DNA of 64,000 bases from Streptomyces griseoincarnatus. Lineage in GTDB: Bacteria; Actinomycetota; Actinomycetes; Streptomycetales; Streptomycetaceae. The translations under genes were made by a program, and so were the position numbers. The stretch lies in contig BMTH01000002.1 of assembly GCA_014649575.1 (NCBI GenBank), positions 562,423-626,422 on the forward strand, given 5' to 3'. How positions within the stretch are numbered: the first letter of the stretch is position 1; each line of letters opens with the position of its first letter. The notes under the pieces are model-generated. The model made no database searches. It was given only the letters and a program-made list of their open reading frames with translations, and was not told the DNA's origin. Shown here one piece after another: positions 26,386 to 35,830 of this stretch.

Positions 26386-27156
26386 ATGACCACCGAGCCC
26401 GTCATCACCCTGCGGGGGGTGCGCGCCGAACTGGGCTCGCGCCCCGTGCTGCGCGGCATCGACCTCACCGTGCGCCGCGGCGAGGTCGTCGCCCTGCTCG
26501 GCGCCAACGGCTCCGGCAAGTCCACCGCCGTCCGCACCGTGATCGGTCAGGTTCCGGTCACCGCCGGGGAGATCGAGCTGTTCGGCGCCGAGCGGCGCCG
26601 CTTCCGCGACTGGGCGCGGGTGGGCTACGTGCCGCAGCGCACCACGGCCGCCGGCGGGGTGCCCGCCACGGTCACCGAGGTCGTCTCCTCGGGACGGCTC
26701 GCCCGCACCCGCTTCGGTCTGTTCCGCAAGGGCGACCGGGAGGCCGTCCGGCGGTCACTGGAGCTGGTCGGCATGGCGGACCGCGCCAAGGACTCCGTCG
26801 ACGCCCTGTCCGGCGGCCAGCACCAGCGGGTGCTGATCGCCCGCGCGCTCGCCTCCGCACCGGACCTGCTGATCATGGACGAGCCGATGGCGGGCGTGGA
26901 CCTGGCCAGCCAGGAGGTTCTCGCCGAGACCCTGCGCACGCAGGTCGACCGGGGCGCCACGGTCCTCCTCGTCCTGCACGAACTCGGGCCGCTGGAGCCC
27001 CTGATCGACCGGGCGGTCGTGCTCCGCGACGGCTGTGTGCTGCACGACGGCCCGCCGCCCAAGGCGGTCGGCCAGCACGCCCTGCCCGGCCACGACCACG
27101 TACACCCGCACGCACCGGCGGACGCCGGACCGATCCGCACGGGACTGCTGAGCTGA
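26386..27156 (+). CDS. znuC: Zinc ABC transporter, ATPase
   Basis: 256 aa. Walker A GANGSGKST, signature ALSGGQHQRV, Walker B LLIMDEPMAG and the switch His in LVLHELG. A His-rich tail (GHDHVHPHAP) suggests metal contact. Its stop overlaps the znuB start (TGATGG). Confidence 0.95.
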   Translation: MTTEPVITLRGVRAELGSRPVLRGIDLTVRRGEVVALLGANGSGKSTAVRTVIGQVPVTAGEIELFGAERRRFRDWARVGYVPQRTTAAGGVPATVTEVVSSGRLARTRFGLFRKGDREAVRRSLELVGMADRAKDSVDALSGGQHQRVLIARALASAPDLLIMDEPMAGVDLASQEVLAETLRTQVDRGATVLLVLHELGPLEPLIDRAVVLRDGCVLHDGPPPKAVGQHALPGHDHVHPHAPADAGPIRTGLLS

Positions 27157-28058
27157 TGGAGATCCTCGACTACGCCTTCATGCAGCGGGCGCTCCTCGCC
27201 GCCGTCCTGGTCGGCGTCACCGCCCCCGCCGTCGGCGTCTACCTCGTCCAGCGCCGCCAGGCGCTCATGGGCGACGGCATCGGCCACGTCGCGATGACCG
27301 GCGTGGGCCTCGGCTTCCTGCTGTCCTGGTCCCCGGTGTGGATGGCCGCCGTGGTCTCCGTCCTCGGCGCCGTCTTCATGGAACTGGTCCGCTGGTACGC
27401 CCGGACCCGCGGCGACATCGCCCTCGCGATGCTCTTCTACGGCGGCATGGCCGGCGGCGTCATGTTCATCAATCTCGCGCCCGGCGGCTCCACCTCGAAC
27501 CTGTCGTCGTTCCTGTTCGGCTCGCTGTCCACGGTCTCCCCGTCCGACGTGACCGCGATCTGCGTGCTGGCCGCGTTCGTGGTGCTGGTCACCGTGGGCC
27601 TGCGGCGGCAGCTGTTCGCGGTCAGCCAGGACGAGGAGTTCGCGCGGGTGACGGGTCTGCCGGTGCGGTTCCTGAACCTGCTCACCGCGGTCACGGCCGC
27701 GGTCACGGTGTCCGTGGCGATGCGGGTGGTGGGCCTGCTGCTGGTGAGCGCGCTGATGGTGGTGCCGGTCGCGGCGGCCCAGCAGCTCACCCGCAGCTTC
27801 GCCGCCACGTTCGCCGTCGCCGTCGCGATCGGCGTCAGCGTGGCCGTCGGCGGCACGGTCACCTCGTACTACCAGGACGTGCCGCCCGGCGCGACGATCG
27901 TGCTGCTGACCATCGGCGCCTTCATCCTGCTGACCGCGCTGGCCGCCCCGCTGGCCCGGCGCCGCGCCCGGGCGCTGGCCACCGCGCGGCCCGGGCCCGA
28001 CCCTGCGGAGTGCTCGATTCCGGCCAGTCGTCCGGCGGACGGCAAGGTCGGCGCCTGA
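27156..28058 (+). CDS. znuB: Zinc ABC transporter, permease
   Basis: 300-aa ABC-3 family membrane protein with about eight hydrophobic helices; MGDGIGHVAMTGVGLGF and GLLLVSALMVVPVAAA are family-typical. Translationally coupled to znuC and followed 62 bases later by zur. Confidence 0.94.
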   Translation: MEILDYAFMQRALLAAVLVGVTAPAVGVYLVQRRQALMGDGIGHVAMTGVGLGFLLSWSPVWMAAVVSVLGAVFMELVRWYARTRGDIALAMLFYGGMAGGVMFINLAPGGSTSNLSSFLFGSLSTVSPSDVTAICVLAAFVVLVTVGLRRQLFAVSQDEEFARVTGLPVRFLNLLTAVTAAVTVSVAMRVVGLLLVSALMVVPVAAAQQLTRSFAATFAVAVAIGVSVAVGGTVTSYYQDVPPGATIVLLTIGAFILLTALAAPLARRRARALATARPGPDPAECSIPASRPADGKVGA

Positions 28059-28120
28059 CTCGCCGCTGCCCGGACTGGCACAATGGCCCGGGCAGCAGCC
28101 AGACGTGAGGAGGCATTCCG

Positions 28121-28531
28121 GTGACGACCGCAGGACCGCCCGTGAAGGGCCGCGCCACACGGCAGCGTGCCGCCGTGGCGGCGTGCCTTCAGGAGGTCGA
28201 CGAGTTCCGCAGCGCGCAGGAACTGCACGACATGCTCAAGCACAAGGGCGACTCGGTCGGGCTCACCACGGTCTACCGCACGCTGCAGTCCCTCGCCGAC
28301 GCCGGTGAGGTCGACGTCCTGCGCACCGCCGACGGCGAGTCCGTGTACCGCCGCTGCTCCACCGGCGACCATCACCACCACCTGGTGTGCCGCAACTGCG
28401 GCAAGGCCGTCGAGGTCGAGGGCCCGGCCGTGGAGAAGTGGGCCGAGGCCATCGCCGCCGAGCACGGCTACGTCAACGTGGCCCACACGGTGGAGATCTT
28501 CGGCACCTGCGCGGACTGCGCGGCCGCGTAG
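28121..28531 (+). CDS. zur: Zinc uptake regulator (Fur family)
   Basis: 136 aa. Winged helix with LTTVYRTLQSLADAGEV, metal site HHHHLVCRNC, and a second Cys pair (CADC) near the C-terminus that makes the structural zinc site. Context with znuACB and the upstream Zur box identify it as Zur rather than Fur. GTG start with GAGGAGG upstream. Confidence 0.93.
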   Translation: MTTAGPPVKGRATRQRAAVAACLQEVDEFRSAQELHDMLKHKGDSVGLTTVYRTLQSLADAGEVDVLRTADGESVYRRCSTGDHHHHLVCRNCGKAVEVEGPAVEKWAEAIAAEHGYVNVAHTVEIFGTCADCAAA

Positions 28532-28664
28532 CCCGCGGACGTCCCACGCGGGGCCCCGTCCCCGGGGGCGCGGGGCGTGTTCGGGAAGCGGCCGGCTTCC
28601 ACGCCGAGGGCGGGTGGTCGGCGCACTGAGGGCGGCGCTCGGTGTCCGCGCCGAGGCGCGCGAT

Positions 28665-28988
28665 TCATGCCGGTAGGTGGGCGGGAAGCGTGCCGTGGGG
28701 AGTCGCTTCGCGCACCGGGGGGCGTCCCCGCGCGGCGAGCCCGGCGAGGGCCGGCGCGCCGGGCGCGGCGCCCGCCGGGAACGCGGCGACGGCCGCGGCG
28801 GCCCGCGCCACCGGCACGTCCCCCTAGCCCGCCGGCGCGAACGACGGGAACAGCGCGTTGCCCGTCACCAGCGCGCAGAACACCTTGCCCAGGGTCAGGA
28901 AGCTCACCGCGTCCACCGCGCCCGCGATCACCGTGAGGACGGTCATGACAGCGGTGCGCCGCACCTCGGACGGGGGCAGGCCGGACAT
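28665..28988 (-). pseudogene. Broken DUF1275 (YoaK-like) membrane protein gene
   Basis: The minus frame from ATG 28988 gives RTAVMTVLTVIAGAVDAVSF and TGNALF, the recognisable N-terminus of DUF1275 proteins. An in-frame TAG at 28824-28826 interrupts it after 54 codons. The frame then continues with family-like sequence (ARAAAAVAAF, GAPALAGLAARG) to a TGA at 28665-28667. The C-terminal two thirds expected for this family are missing. Nonsense mutation plus truncation make it a decayed gene. Confidence 0.65.
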
Positions 28989-29088
28989 ACGGCCGGCCTG
29001 GCCAGGGCGGCCGCGCCCGCCCGGCAGCAGCCGTGCGCCACGCGGCCGAGGAGCACGCCCGGCGCAGGGCGGCCCCGCGCGGGCCGGG

Positions 29089-29922
29089 TCAGGGCTGGCG
29101 GCCCTCCATGGCCAGCAGCTCCTCATTGGGGATGGCACCGCCGAACCGGCGGTCACGGGAGGCGAACTCCAGGCACGCCCGCCACAGGTCGCGCCGGTCG
29201 AAGTCCGGCCACAGCACGTCCTGGAAGACCAGCTCGGCGTAGGCGCTCTGCCACAGCAGGTAGTTGGAGGTGCGCTGCTCACCGCTCGGCCGCAGGAACA
29301 GGTCCACGTCCGGCATGTCCGGGTAGTACAGGTACTTCCGCAGCGTCTTCTCGTCGACCTTCGACGGGTCCAGGCGGCCCGCCTTCACGTCCTCGGCCAG
29401 CGCCTGCGCGGCGTCGGCGATCTCCGCGCGGCCGCCGTAGTTCATGCAGAAGTACAGGGTGAGCCGGTCGTTGTCCTTGGTCTGCTCCTGGGCGATCTGG
29501 AGCTCCTTGGCGACGGACTTCCACAGCTTGGGCATACGGCCCACCCAGCGGACCCGGATGCCGAGTTCGTCGAGCTGGTCCCGGGTCTTGCGGATGAAGT
29601 CCCGGTTGAAGTTCATCAGGAAGCGCACCTCGTCCGGCGACCGCTTCCAGTTCTCGGTGGAGAAGGCGTACAGCGAGATGGCGCCCACGCCCATCTCGAT
29701 GCCGCCCTGGAGCACGTCCAGCACCCGCTCGGCGCCGACCTTGTGCCCCTCGGTGCGGGGCAGGCCCCGCTGCTTCGCCCAGCGCCCGTTGCCGTCCATG
29801 ACGATCGCCACGTGGTTGGGGACGAGTTCCCCGGGGAGCTTCGGGGGCCGCGCGCCGGAGGGGTGCGGTTCCGGGGTCCTGTACTCCCGGCGCTGCCGCC
29901 CCAGGAATCCGCGTACGGCCAT
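29089..29922 (-). CDS. uppS: Isoprenyl transferase (undecaprenyl diphosphate synthase)
   Basis: 277-aa cis-prenyltransferase making the C55 lipid carrier for the cell wall. The signature [15 protein letters not shown] holds the catalytic Asp; AFSTENWKR and the C-terminal [14 protein letters not shown] follow. It is 33 bases downstream of recO on the same strand, probably one operon. Confidence 0.95.
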   Translation of the reverse strand: MAVRGFLGRQRREYRTPEPHPSGARPPKLPGELVPNHVAIVMDGNGRWAKQRGLPRTEGHKVGAERVLDVLQGGIEMGVGAISLYAFSTENWKRSPDEVRFLMNFNRDFIRKTRDQLDELGIRVRWVGRMPKLWKSVAKELQIAQEQTKDNDRLTLYFCMNYGGRAEIADAAQALAEDVKAGRLDPSKVDEKTLRKYLYYPDMPDVDLFLRPSGEQRTSNYLLWQSAYAELVFQDVLWPDFDRRDLWRACLEFASRDRRFGGAIPNEELLAMEGRQP

Positions 29923-29955
29923 GTGTCTCTCGTCTCCTCGTGCTGACGGGGGTTC

Positions 29956-30714
29956 TTACTGCTTCTCGACGTACCGGAGCGAGCGCAGCCCGCGCTCCAG
30001 ATGCCAGTGGAGGTAGGCGGACACGAGCCCGCTTCCCTCCCGGACGTACCGCGCCTCGCACGCGTCCGCCGTGGCCCAGTCTCCCGTGAGCAGCGCGCCC
30101 AGGAGTTCGAGGGCCTGCGGCGAGGGTACGACGCTCCCGGGGACGCGGCAGTCGGCGCATACGGTTCCGCCCGACGCGACCGAGAAGAACCGGTTCGGTC
30201 CCGGCATGCCGCACTTCGCGCAGTCCGTGAAGCTGGGCGCGTAGCCGTTGACCGCGAGAGAGCGCAGCAGGAAGGCGTCGAGGACCAGGTGCGGGGCGTG
30301 CTCGCCCCGGGCGAGGGTGCGCAGTCCGCCGACGAGCAGCAGGTACTGCTGGACGGCCGGCTCGCCCTCGTGGTCGGTGAACCGCTCGGCGGTCTCCAGC
30401 ATGGCTGTGCCGGCGGTGTAGCGCCCGTAGTCGGTGACGATGCCGCCGCCGTAGGGCGCGATCGTCTCGCTCTGCGTGCACAGCGGCAGGCCGCGTCCGA
30501 CGAGCTCGCTGCCCTTGGCGAAGAACTGCACGTCCACGTGCGAGAAGGGTTCCAGGCGCGCCCCGAACTTCGACTTGGTCCGGCGCACGCCCCTCGCCAC
30601 GGCACGGACCCGTCCGTGACCGCGGGTGAGCAGGGTGATGATCCGGTCCGCCTCACCCAGTTTCTGGGTGCGCAGCACGATGCCGTCGTCGCGGAACAGA
30701 CTCATGGCAGCCAT
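29956..30714 (-). CDS. recO: DNA repair protein RecO
   Basis: 252 aa. The OB-fold N-terminus (DGIVLRTQKLGEADRI, TLLTRGHGRVRAVARGVRR) is followed by a helical domain with a four-Cys zinc site (CAKC, CADC). It loads RecA with RecR at gaps. ATG 30705 (MSLFRDDG) is an equally good start. Confidence 0.95.
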   Translation of the reverse strand: MAAMSLFRDDGIVLRTQKLGEADRIITLLTRGHGRVRAVARGVRRTKSKFGARLEPFSHVDVQFFAKGSELVGRGLPLCTQSETIAPYGGGIVTDYGRYTAGTAMLETAERFTDHEGEPAVQQYLLLVGGLRTLARGEHAPHLVLDAFLLRSLAVNGYAPSFTDCAKCGMPGPNRFFSVASGGTVCADCRVPGSVVPSPQALELLGALLTGDWATADACEARYVREGSGLVSAYLHWHLERGLRSLRYVEKQ

Positions 30715-30726
30715 TGTCGCGCACGT

Positions 30727-30942
30727 TCACGGCACCTCGCCGCGGCTCCTGGCGTCGGCGTACGCGGTGGCCGCGCCCAGCCGTTCCTCGGCCGTCGCGT
30801 GCCGCACGGCCCGGGGGTCGGCGTCCCACTCCCGTCCGCCGCCGTACGGCCGCAGCTGCACGTAGGGGCCCTCGTGCCCCATGACGATGCCCAGCCGCTC
30901 GGCGCGGGCGTCCACGACGTACGCGCCGACGGGCGGATTCAC
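30727..30942 (-). CDS. Small conserved protein of unknown function
   Basis: About 71 aa from GTG 30942: GAYVVDARAERLGIVMGHEG then QLRPYGGGREWDADP and a C-terminal TAYADARSRGE. The beta-rich start looks like a small SH3/PRC-type barrel. An upstream start at 31041 adds an unlikely Arg/Gly-rich leader. It lies 12 bases before recO on the same strand. The function is not known to me. Confidence 0.65.
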   Translation of the reverse strand: MNPPVGAYVVDARAERLGIVMGHEGPYVQLRPYGGGREWDADPRAVRHATAEERLGAATAYADARSRGEVP

Positions 30943-31238
30943 CGCACCACCGCCGCGCCGGACGCCTCCCGCGATTCCTTCACCACGTCCTCCGCTTCTC
31001 CGGCGCCACGCCGGCTGTTGTCCGGAGACCGTGATTCCCATCCCTCACCCATGTCACGCTTCACGTCACACGCGTGACGCCGGGTGTCTGTGCGTCGGGT
31101 TCTGCGCATCGGGTTCTGTGCAAGCGGACGATATGCCGATGACGCCGAAGGCGTGACGTTTCCGCGTAGGTGCAACCGGGGAGCGCGGCCCCGCTCTCCT
31201 CCCCTGCGAACCGACACTCCTTCGGTGAGGAGAGCGAC

Positions 31239-31505
31239 ATGACCGCGACCGCTTTCGAGTACGGCCCGAATCCTTCCGCCGCCGGGCAGCCGGGCAGCGA
31301 CTACCTGCTGGCCCCGCCGGACCCGGCCACCCGCGTCGGCTCCCCCATCGACCCGCGCGACCGGCGCCGCCTCGACCTGCACGCCGCCCTGACCGCCGCC
31401 GGCATCCCGCCGCGTCCCGAGGACCGCGAGGCCATCGAGCACCTGAGCGCCCTGTCCGCCGGGATCAACAGCACCATCCAGCGCTGGCTCCGGCACACCC
31501 TGTAG
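31239..31505 (+). CDS. Small hypothetical protein
   Basis: 88 aa with a strong GAGGAGAG site before ATG 31239. Pro/Gly-rich first half, then a helical half (RRLDLHAALTAAGI, REAIEHLSAL, NSTIQRWLRHTL). No domain recognised. Converges with the response regulator gene. Confidence 0.7.
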   Translation: MTATAFEYGPNPSAAGQPGSDYLLAPPDPATRVGSPIDPRDRRRLDLHAALTAAGIPPRPEDREAIEHLSALSAGINSTIQRWLRHTL

Positions 31506-31511
31506 AGGGGG

Positions 31512-32177
31512 TCAGCCGGCGCCCGGTGCGACCAGCCCCGACTCGTAGGCCACGACGACCAGTTGGGCCCGGTCGCGGGCGCCGAGCTTGCCCATGGTGC
31601 GGCTCACGTGGGTCTTCGCGGTGAGCGGGCTGAGCCCCAGTTTCTCGGCGATCTCCGTGTTGTTGAGGCCGCGCGCGACCAGCGTCAGCACCTCCCGCTC
31701 CCGGTCGGAGAGGCAGTCGGGGCCGGCGGTGACCGGCGCCGCAGCGGGACCGCGCAGGAAGCGGGCGATCAGCCGGGCCGTGGGTCCGGGGGACAGCAGC
31801 GCCTCACCGGCGGCCACCGTGCGGATGGCGTCGAGGAGTTCGGCGGGCCGGGTGTCCTTCACCAGGAACCCGGACGCCCCGGCGCGCAGCGCGTCCACGA
31901 TGTTCTCGTCCGTGTCGTAGGTGGTGAGGACGAGCACCTTCACCCCCGCCAGGTCGTCGTCGGCGGCGATCAGGCGCGTCGCCTCGATGCCGTCGAGGTC
32001 CGGCATGCGGATGTCCATGACGACGAGGTCGGCCCGCTCGCTGCGGGCGAGTTCGACGGCCTGCCGGCCGGTGGCGGCCTGCCCGACGACCTCCATGTCG
32101 GGCGCCGACTCGACGAGCATCGCGAACGCCTCCCGCACCAGGGTCTGGTCGTCGGCGAGCAGCACACGGACGGTCAT
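31512..32177 (-). CDS. NarL/LuxR-type response regulator
   Basis: 221 aa. Receiver domain with phospho-Asp in LVVMDIRMPDLDG (about residue 54) and switch Lys in VKDTRP. The output domain is a LuxR-type helix-turn-helix (LSDREREVLTLVARGLNNTEIA). Its start overlaps the kinase stop by 4 bases, so it is made with that kinase. Target genes unknown; the upstream MMPL transporter is the natural candidate. Confidence 0.94.
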   Translation of the reverse strand: MTVRVLLADDQTLVREAFAMLVESAPDMEVVGQAATGRQAVELARSERADLVVMDIRMPDLDGIEATRLIAADDDLAGVKVLVLTTYDTDENIVDALRAGASGFLVKDTRPAELLDAIRTVAAGEALLSPGPTARLIARFLRGPAAAPVTAGPDCLSDREREVLTLVARGLNNTEIAEKLGLSPLTAKTHVSRTMGKLGARDRAQLVVVAYESGLVAPGAG

Positions 32178-33592
32178 CGGGCCCGTCCCTCCCGGGTCGC
32201 GTCGGTCAGCGGCAGGACGGCGGTCACCCGGAAGCCCCCGCCCTCGCGGGGACCGGCCTCCAGCGTGCCGCCCACGCTGCGGGCCCGCTCCCGCATGCCG
32301 ACGAGCCCGAACCCGGGGGTGCCGGCGGGGTCGGGCCCGGTGCCGTCGTCGGTGACGCCGATGTGCAGCACGCCGTCCCGGTCGCTCACGTCGACGCGTA
32401 CGACGGGCTCCGGACCGGCGTGCCGGACCACGTTGGTCAGCGCCTCCTGAACCACGCGGTACGCGGCCGCCCCGACCGCGGGCGGCACCGGCTCGGCCAC
32501 CCGCACGCGGTGCTCCACGCGGGCCCCGGCCAGCCGCGCGGCCCCGACCAGGTCGGGCAGTCCGTCAAGACCGGCGAGCGGGCCCCGCGCGTCCTCGGGG
32601 CCGCCGCTGTCCCGCAGCACCTCGAGCGTGGCGCGCAGTTCACCGCGCGCGGTGCGGCAGGTGCCGGCGATGTCGTCGAGGGCCTTCGCCACGGCCGCCC
32701 GGTCCAGTCGGTCGGGGTCGGCGGCCAGGACGTGCGCCGCGACGGACGTCTGCACCCCGATGAGCGTGATGCTGTGGGCGAGCAGGTCGTGCAGGTCACG
32801 CGCCATGCGCAGCCGCTCCTCGGCGACCCGGCGGCGCGCCTCCTCCTCCCGGGTCCGCTCCGCCCGTTCCGCGCGTTCGACGATCGCGGCGACGTACTGC
32901 CGGTAGTAGCGGACGTCGAGGCCCAGGAAGAGGACGGCGACGACCCAGCCGGTGATGCGGACGAGTTCCGTGAACCCGTCGGGGTTGGTGAGGGCGTTCA
33001 CGGTGAGGGTGGTGCCGATGACGGCGGTGCCGATCAGCAGCGTCCGGCGCGGGGTGCCCGTCGCGGCGACCGTGTAGAGCACCACCAGGGTCGCGGCCAC
33101 GGGCGCCCCGTGGTGGTTGTCCAGGGCGTGGTACGGCACGACCGCGGCCAGCACCGCCAGCAGCACCGGCAGCGGCCGCCTCCGCCGCCAGGCCAGCGGC
33201 ACATGGGCCGCGAGCAGCAGCACCCAGCCGAGCGCGTCGGGCCGGCGGCCGTCATCGGTCAGCAGCGCCAGCGCGAGGCCCAGGACGGCGACGCACGCGG
33301 CGAGCACCGCGTCGTTGCGGACGGCGTGCGGGCGGGTCAGGGGGTCGCGGCTGAGGACGGTGATGATGCCGTTCCTCGTACGGGAGTCCGCCGTGCGTGA
33401 CGTCCGGGGTTCCGTGGACCTCGGGTCCGTACGCCCGGAGGCCGGGGTCGCGGAACCGCGGTCACGGGAGTCCTCGGTCCGGGCGGGTTCGGCTGCCTGT
33501 GCTGTCGTCGGGTGCACGGGGTCCATCCTCGGGGAGGAGGGCGCCCCTCCGGGAGGGAGGGGCGCCCTGTCACGGTCGTACGGGCGGATCAC
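32174..33592 (-). CDS. Sensor histidine kinase (HisKA_3 type)
   Basis: 472 aa. A long polar N-terminal tail of about 95 residues precedes about five membrane segments (to about 225). The dimerisation helix carries the phospho-acceptor His in ARDLHDLLAHSI. The ATPase has VVQEALTNVVRHAG and DDGTGPDP. It overlaps both neighbours by ATGA, forming an MMPL-kinase-regulator operon. A start inside the polar tail cannot be excluded. Confidence 0.92.
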   Translation of the reverse strand: MIRPYDRDRAPLPPGGAPSSPRMDPVHPTTAQAAEPARTEDSRDRGSATPASGRTDPRSTEPRTSRTADSRTRNGIITVLSRDPLTRPHAVRNDAVLAACVAVLGLALALLTDDGRRPDALGWVLLLAAHVPLAWRRRRPLPVLLAVLAAVVPYHALDNHHGAPVAATLVVLYTVAATGTPRRTLLIGTAVIGTTLTVNALTNPDGFTELVRITGWVVAVLFLGLDVRYYRQYVAAIVERAERAERTREEEARRRVAEERLRMARDLHDLLAHSITLIGVQTSVAAHVLAADPDRLDRAAVAKALDDIAGTCRTARGELRATLEVLRDSGGPEDARGPLAGLDGLPDLVGAARLAGARVEHRVRVAEPVPPAVGAAAYRVVQEALTNVVRHAGPEPVVRVDVSDRDGVLHIGVTDDGTGPDPAGTPGFGLVGMRERARSVGGTLEAGPREGGGFRVTAVLPLTDATREGRAR

Positions 33593-35667
33593 ACCGGCTC
33601 CGGCTGCCGCTCACCGCGTTCCGGCTCCGGCGTGCGGGACAGCGCGCCCGGCCACCACATCCGGCGGCCCAGCAGCACACTCGCCGTGGTGACCAGGTAG
33701 GTGCGGACCAGGAAGGTGTCGAGGAGCACACCGACGGCGATGACGAAGCCGAGTTCGACCATCGCGACCAGGGGGAGGGTGGTGAGCACCGCGAACGTCG
33801 CGGCGAGCACGACGCCCGCGGAGGCGATGACGCCGCCCGTGGTGCGCAGCGCGGTGAGGGCGGCCGTGTCGGGTTCGGCGCCGTTCAGGGACTCCTCCCG
33901 CATGCGGTGCATGAGGAAGATGCCGTAGTCGACGCCGAGGGCCACCAGGAACACGAAGGACAGCAGCCCGATCCCGGGGTCGGTGCCGGCGAAGCCGAGC
34001 AGCGGCCCGAAGACCAGCCCGCCGATGCCGAGCGCCGCGCCCCAGACGGCGACCACCGCGCCGAGCAGCAGCAGCGGGGCGACGAGGCTGCGCAGCAGGA
34101 CGACCAGGATCAGGAACACGGCGGCCAGCACCAGCGGCACGATGACCGCGCGGTCCCGCGCCTCGCTGCGGGCGAGGTCGAGCCGCTCCGCGCTGGGCCC
34201 GCCGACATGGGCGCCGGTGCCGTCGAGCGTGTCGCGCAGGGCCTCGATGGTGCGGGTCTCCCCCGCCGACTCCGGCGGTGCGGTGGCGAACACGGTGATC
34301 TCGGCCCAGGTGTCGCCGGCCCGTCCCGCGGCGGCCTCGGCGACGCCCTCCGTCCCCCGGACCCGCTCCACGACCTCGTCGGCGTCCCCGGCGGGCGCGA
34401 TCACGCTGATCGGCTGGGCGCCGCGCCCCGGGTACTCCTCCGCCAGGGTTCGCATCGCGCTGACGGACTCGGGCCGTTCGGTGAAGGCGTCCTCCTGCCG
34501 GAGGTCGCCGCCCAGGTTGAGCGCGCCCAGGGCGAGCGCGCCGAGGAGCACCGCGCCGCCGGTCAGGACGGCAGCGGGCCGGCGGGTGGCGGACGTGCCC
34601 ATGGCGGCGAACAGGGACCGCCGTGCCTTCGGCGTACTGCCGTAGGCCGGGATCAGCGGCCAGAACACGCGCCGTCCGAGCAGCACCAGGACGGCGGGGA
34701 GCAGCGTCGTCATCGCGACCAGTGCGGCGAGCACCCCGACCATGCCGACGGGGCCCATGCCGCTGCTGCTGTTGAGGTCGGCGGCGAGCAGGCACAGCAG
34801 TCCGGCGGCGACCGTGCCGGAGGAGGCCAGCACGGCGGGACCGCAGCCGCGCAGGGCGGCCCGCATGGCGTCGTACGGCCGCTCGTGGCGGCGGAGTTCC
34901 TCGCGGTAGCGGGAGACCAGCAGCAGCGCGTAGTCGGTCCCGGCGCCGAGCACGAGGACGGTCATGATGCCGCCGCTCTGTCCGGTGATCGTGATGCCGA
35001 ACAGCTCGTGCGTGCCGTACGCGGCGGCCATCGCCAGGACGGTCGCGGCGCCCGCCACGGCGAGCGGCACCAGCCACAGGAAAGGGCTGCGGTAGATCAG
35101 CACCAGCAGCACGGTGACCACGCCGAGCGTGGCCGTCAGCAGCGTGCCGTCGATGGTCTCGAACACCTCGTCCATGTCGGCGCCGACCGCCCCGGGCCCG
35201 CCGACCTCGGCGCTCAGTCCGCCCGTCCCCCCGACGGCCTCCCGCACCCCGTCGACGAAGGCGAGCTGCGCCTCCTCGTCCTGCCCGGGCCGCGTGCTGG
35301 AGACCGGGTACATCAGCGTGCTGCCGTCCGCGGAGGGAACGCCCCGCGGCACGTCCGACAGCTCGAAGTCCCGCTCCACCTCGGCGATCTGCGCGGCGGC
35401 CGTCTCCCGGTCGGCGGCGGTCAGCCCTCCGTCGCGGTGGTAGACCACCACCAGGTCGGTGGACTCGCCGCCGGGCAGCTCGTCCTGGACGCGCGCCACC
35501 TGCGTCGAGTCGGCGCCGGCGGGCAGGTAGTCCACCGCCCGGTTCTGCTGCACGTCGGCGAACTTGCCCGCGAGCGGCAGGAGCAGCACCAGCGCCGCCA
35601 CCCACAGTCCCGCCACCGCCCAGGGCACGGCCCGCCTCCCCTGTGTGCCCCTCTTGACTGGCCCCAT
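33589..35667 (-). CDS. MMPL/RND-type membrane transporter
   Basis: 692 aa with two repeats of six membrane helices. Each half has a large external loop after its first helix, and a conserved GAGTDYALLLVSRYREEL / ALGVDYGIFLMHRMREE pair lies in the membrane. MMPL proteins export lipids, siderophores or drugs by proton motive force. It is first gene of the operon; its stop overlaps the kinase start. Confidence 0.92.
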   Translation of the reverse strand: MGPVKRGTQGRRAVPWAVAGLWVAALVLLLPLAGKFADVQQNRAVDYLPAGADSTQVARVQDELPGGESTDLVVVYHRDGGLTAADRETAAAQIAEVERDFELSDVPRGVPSADGSTLMYPVSSTRPGQDEEAQLAFVDGVREAVGGTGGLSAEVGGPGAVGADMDEVFETIDGTLLTATLGVVTVLLVLIYRSPFLWLVPLAVAGAATVLAMAAAYGTHELFGITITGQSGGIMTVLVLGAGTDYALLLVSRYREELRRHERPYDAMRAALRGCGPAVLASSGTVAAGLLCLLAADLNSSSGMGPVGMVGVLAALVAMTTLLPAVLVLLGRRVFWPLIPAYGSTPKARRSLFAAMGTSATRRPAAVLTGGAVLLGALALGALNLGGDLRQEDAFTERPESVSAMRTLAEEYPGRGAQPISVIAPAGDADEVVERVRGTEGVAEAAAGRAGDTWAEITVFATAPPESAGETRTIEALRDTLDGTGAHVGGPSAERLDLARSEARDRAVIVPLVLAAVFLILVVLLRSLVAPLLLLGAVVAVWGAALGIGGLVFGPLLGFAGTDPGIGLLSFVFLVALGVDYGIFLMHRMREESLNGAEPDTAALTALRTTGGVIASAGVVLAATFAVLTTLPLVAMVELGFVIAVGVLLDTFLVRTYLVTTASVLLGRRMWWPGALSRTPEPERGERQPEPV

Positions 35668-35830
35668 GGCCTCTGCTCCCCTCCGGTCCGGTCGTCTGGA
35701 TACGCTGTCCAGCCTTCCGGCGGCGGGGAGCCGGCACGTCGGGCGTGAGACCGAGACGGCGGGTACTGCGACGGGCGGCCGGAGGCCGGCCGTTACTCCC
35801 CCGGGAGTAGCGGCGAGGTCCCGCGGGAGG

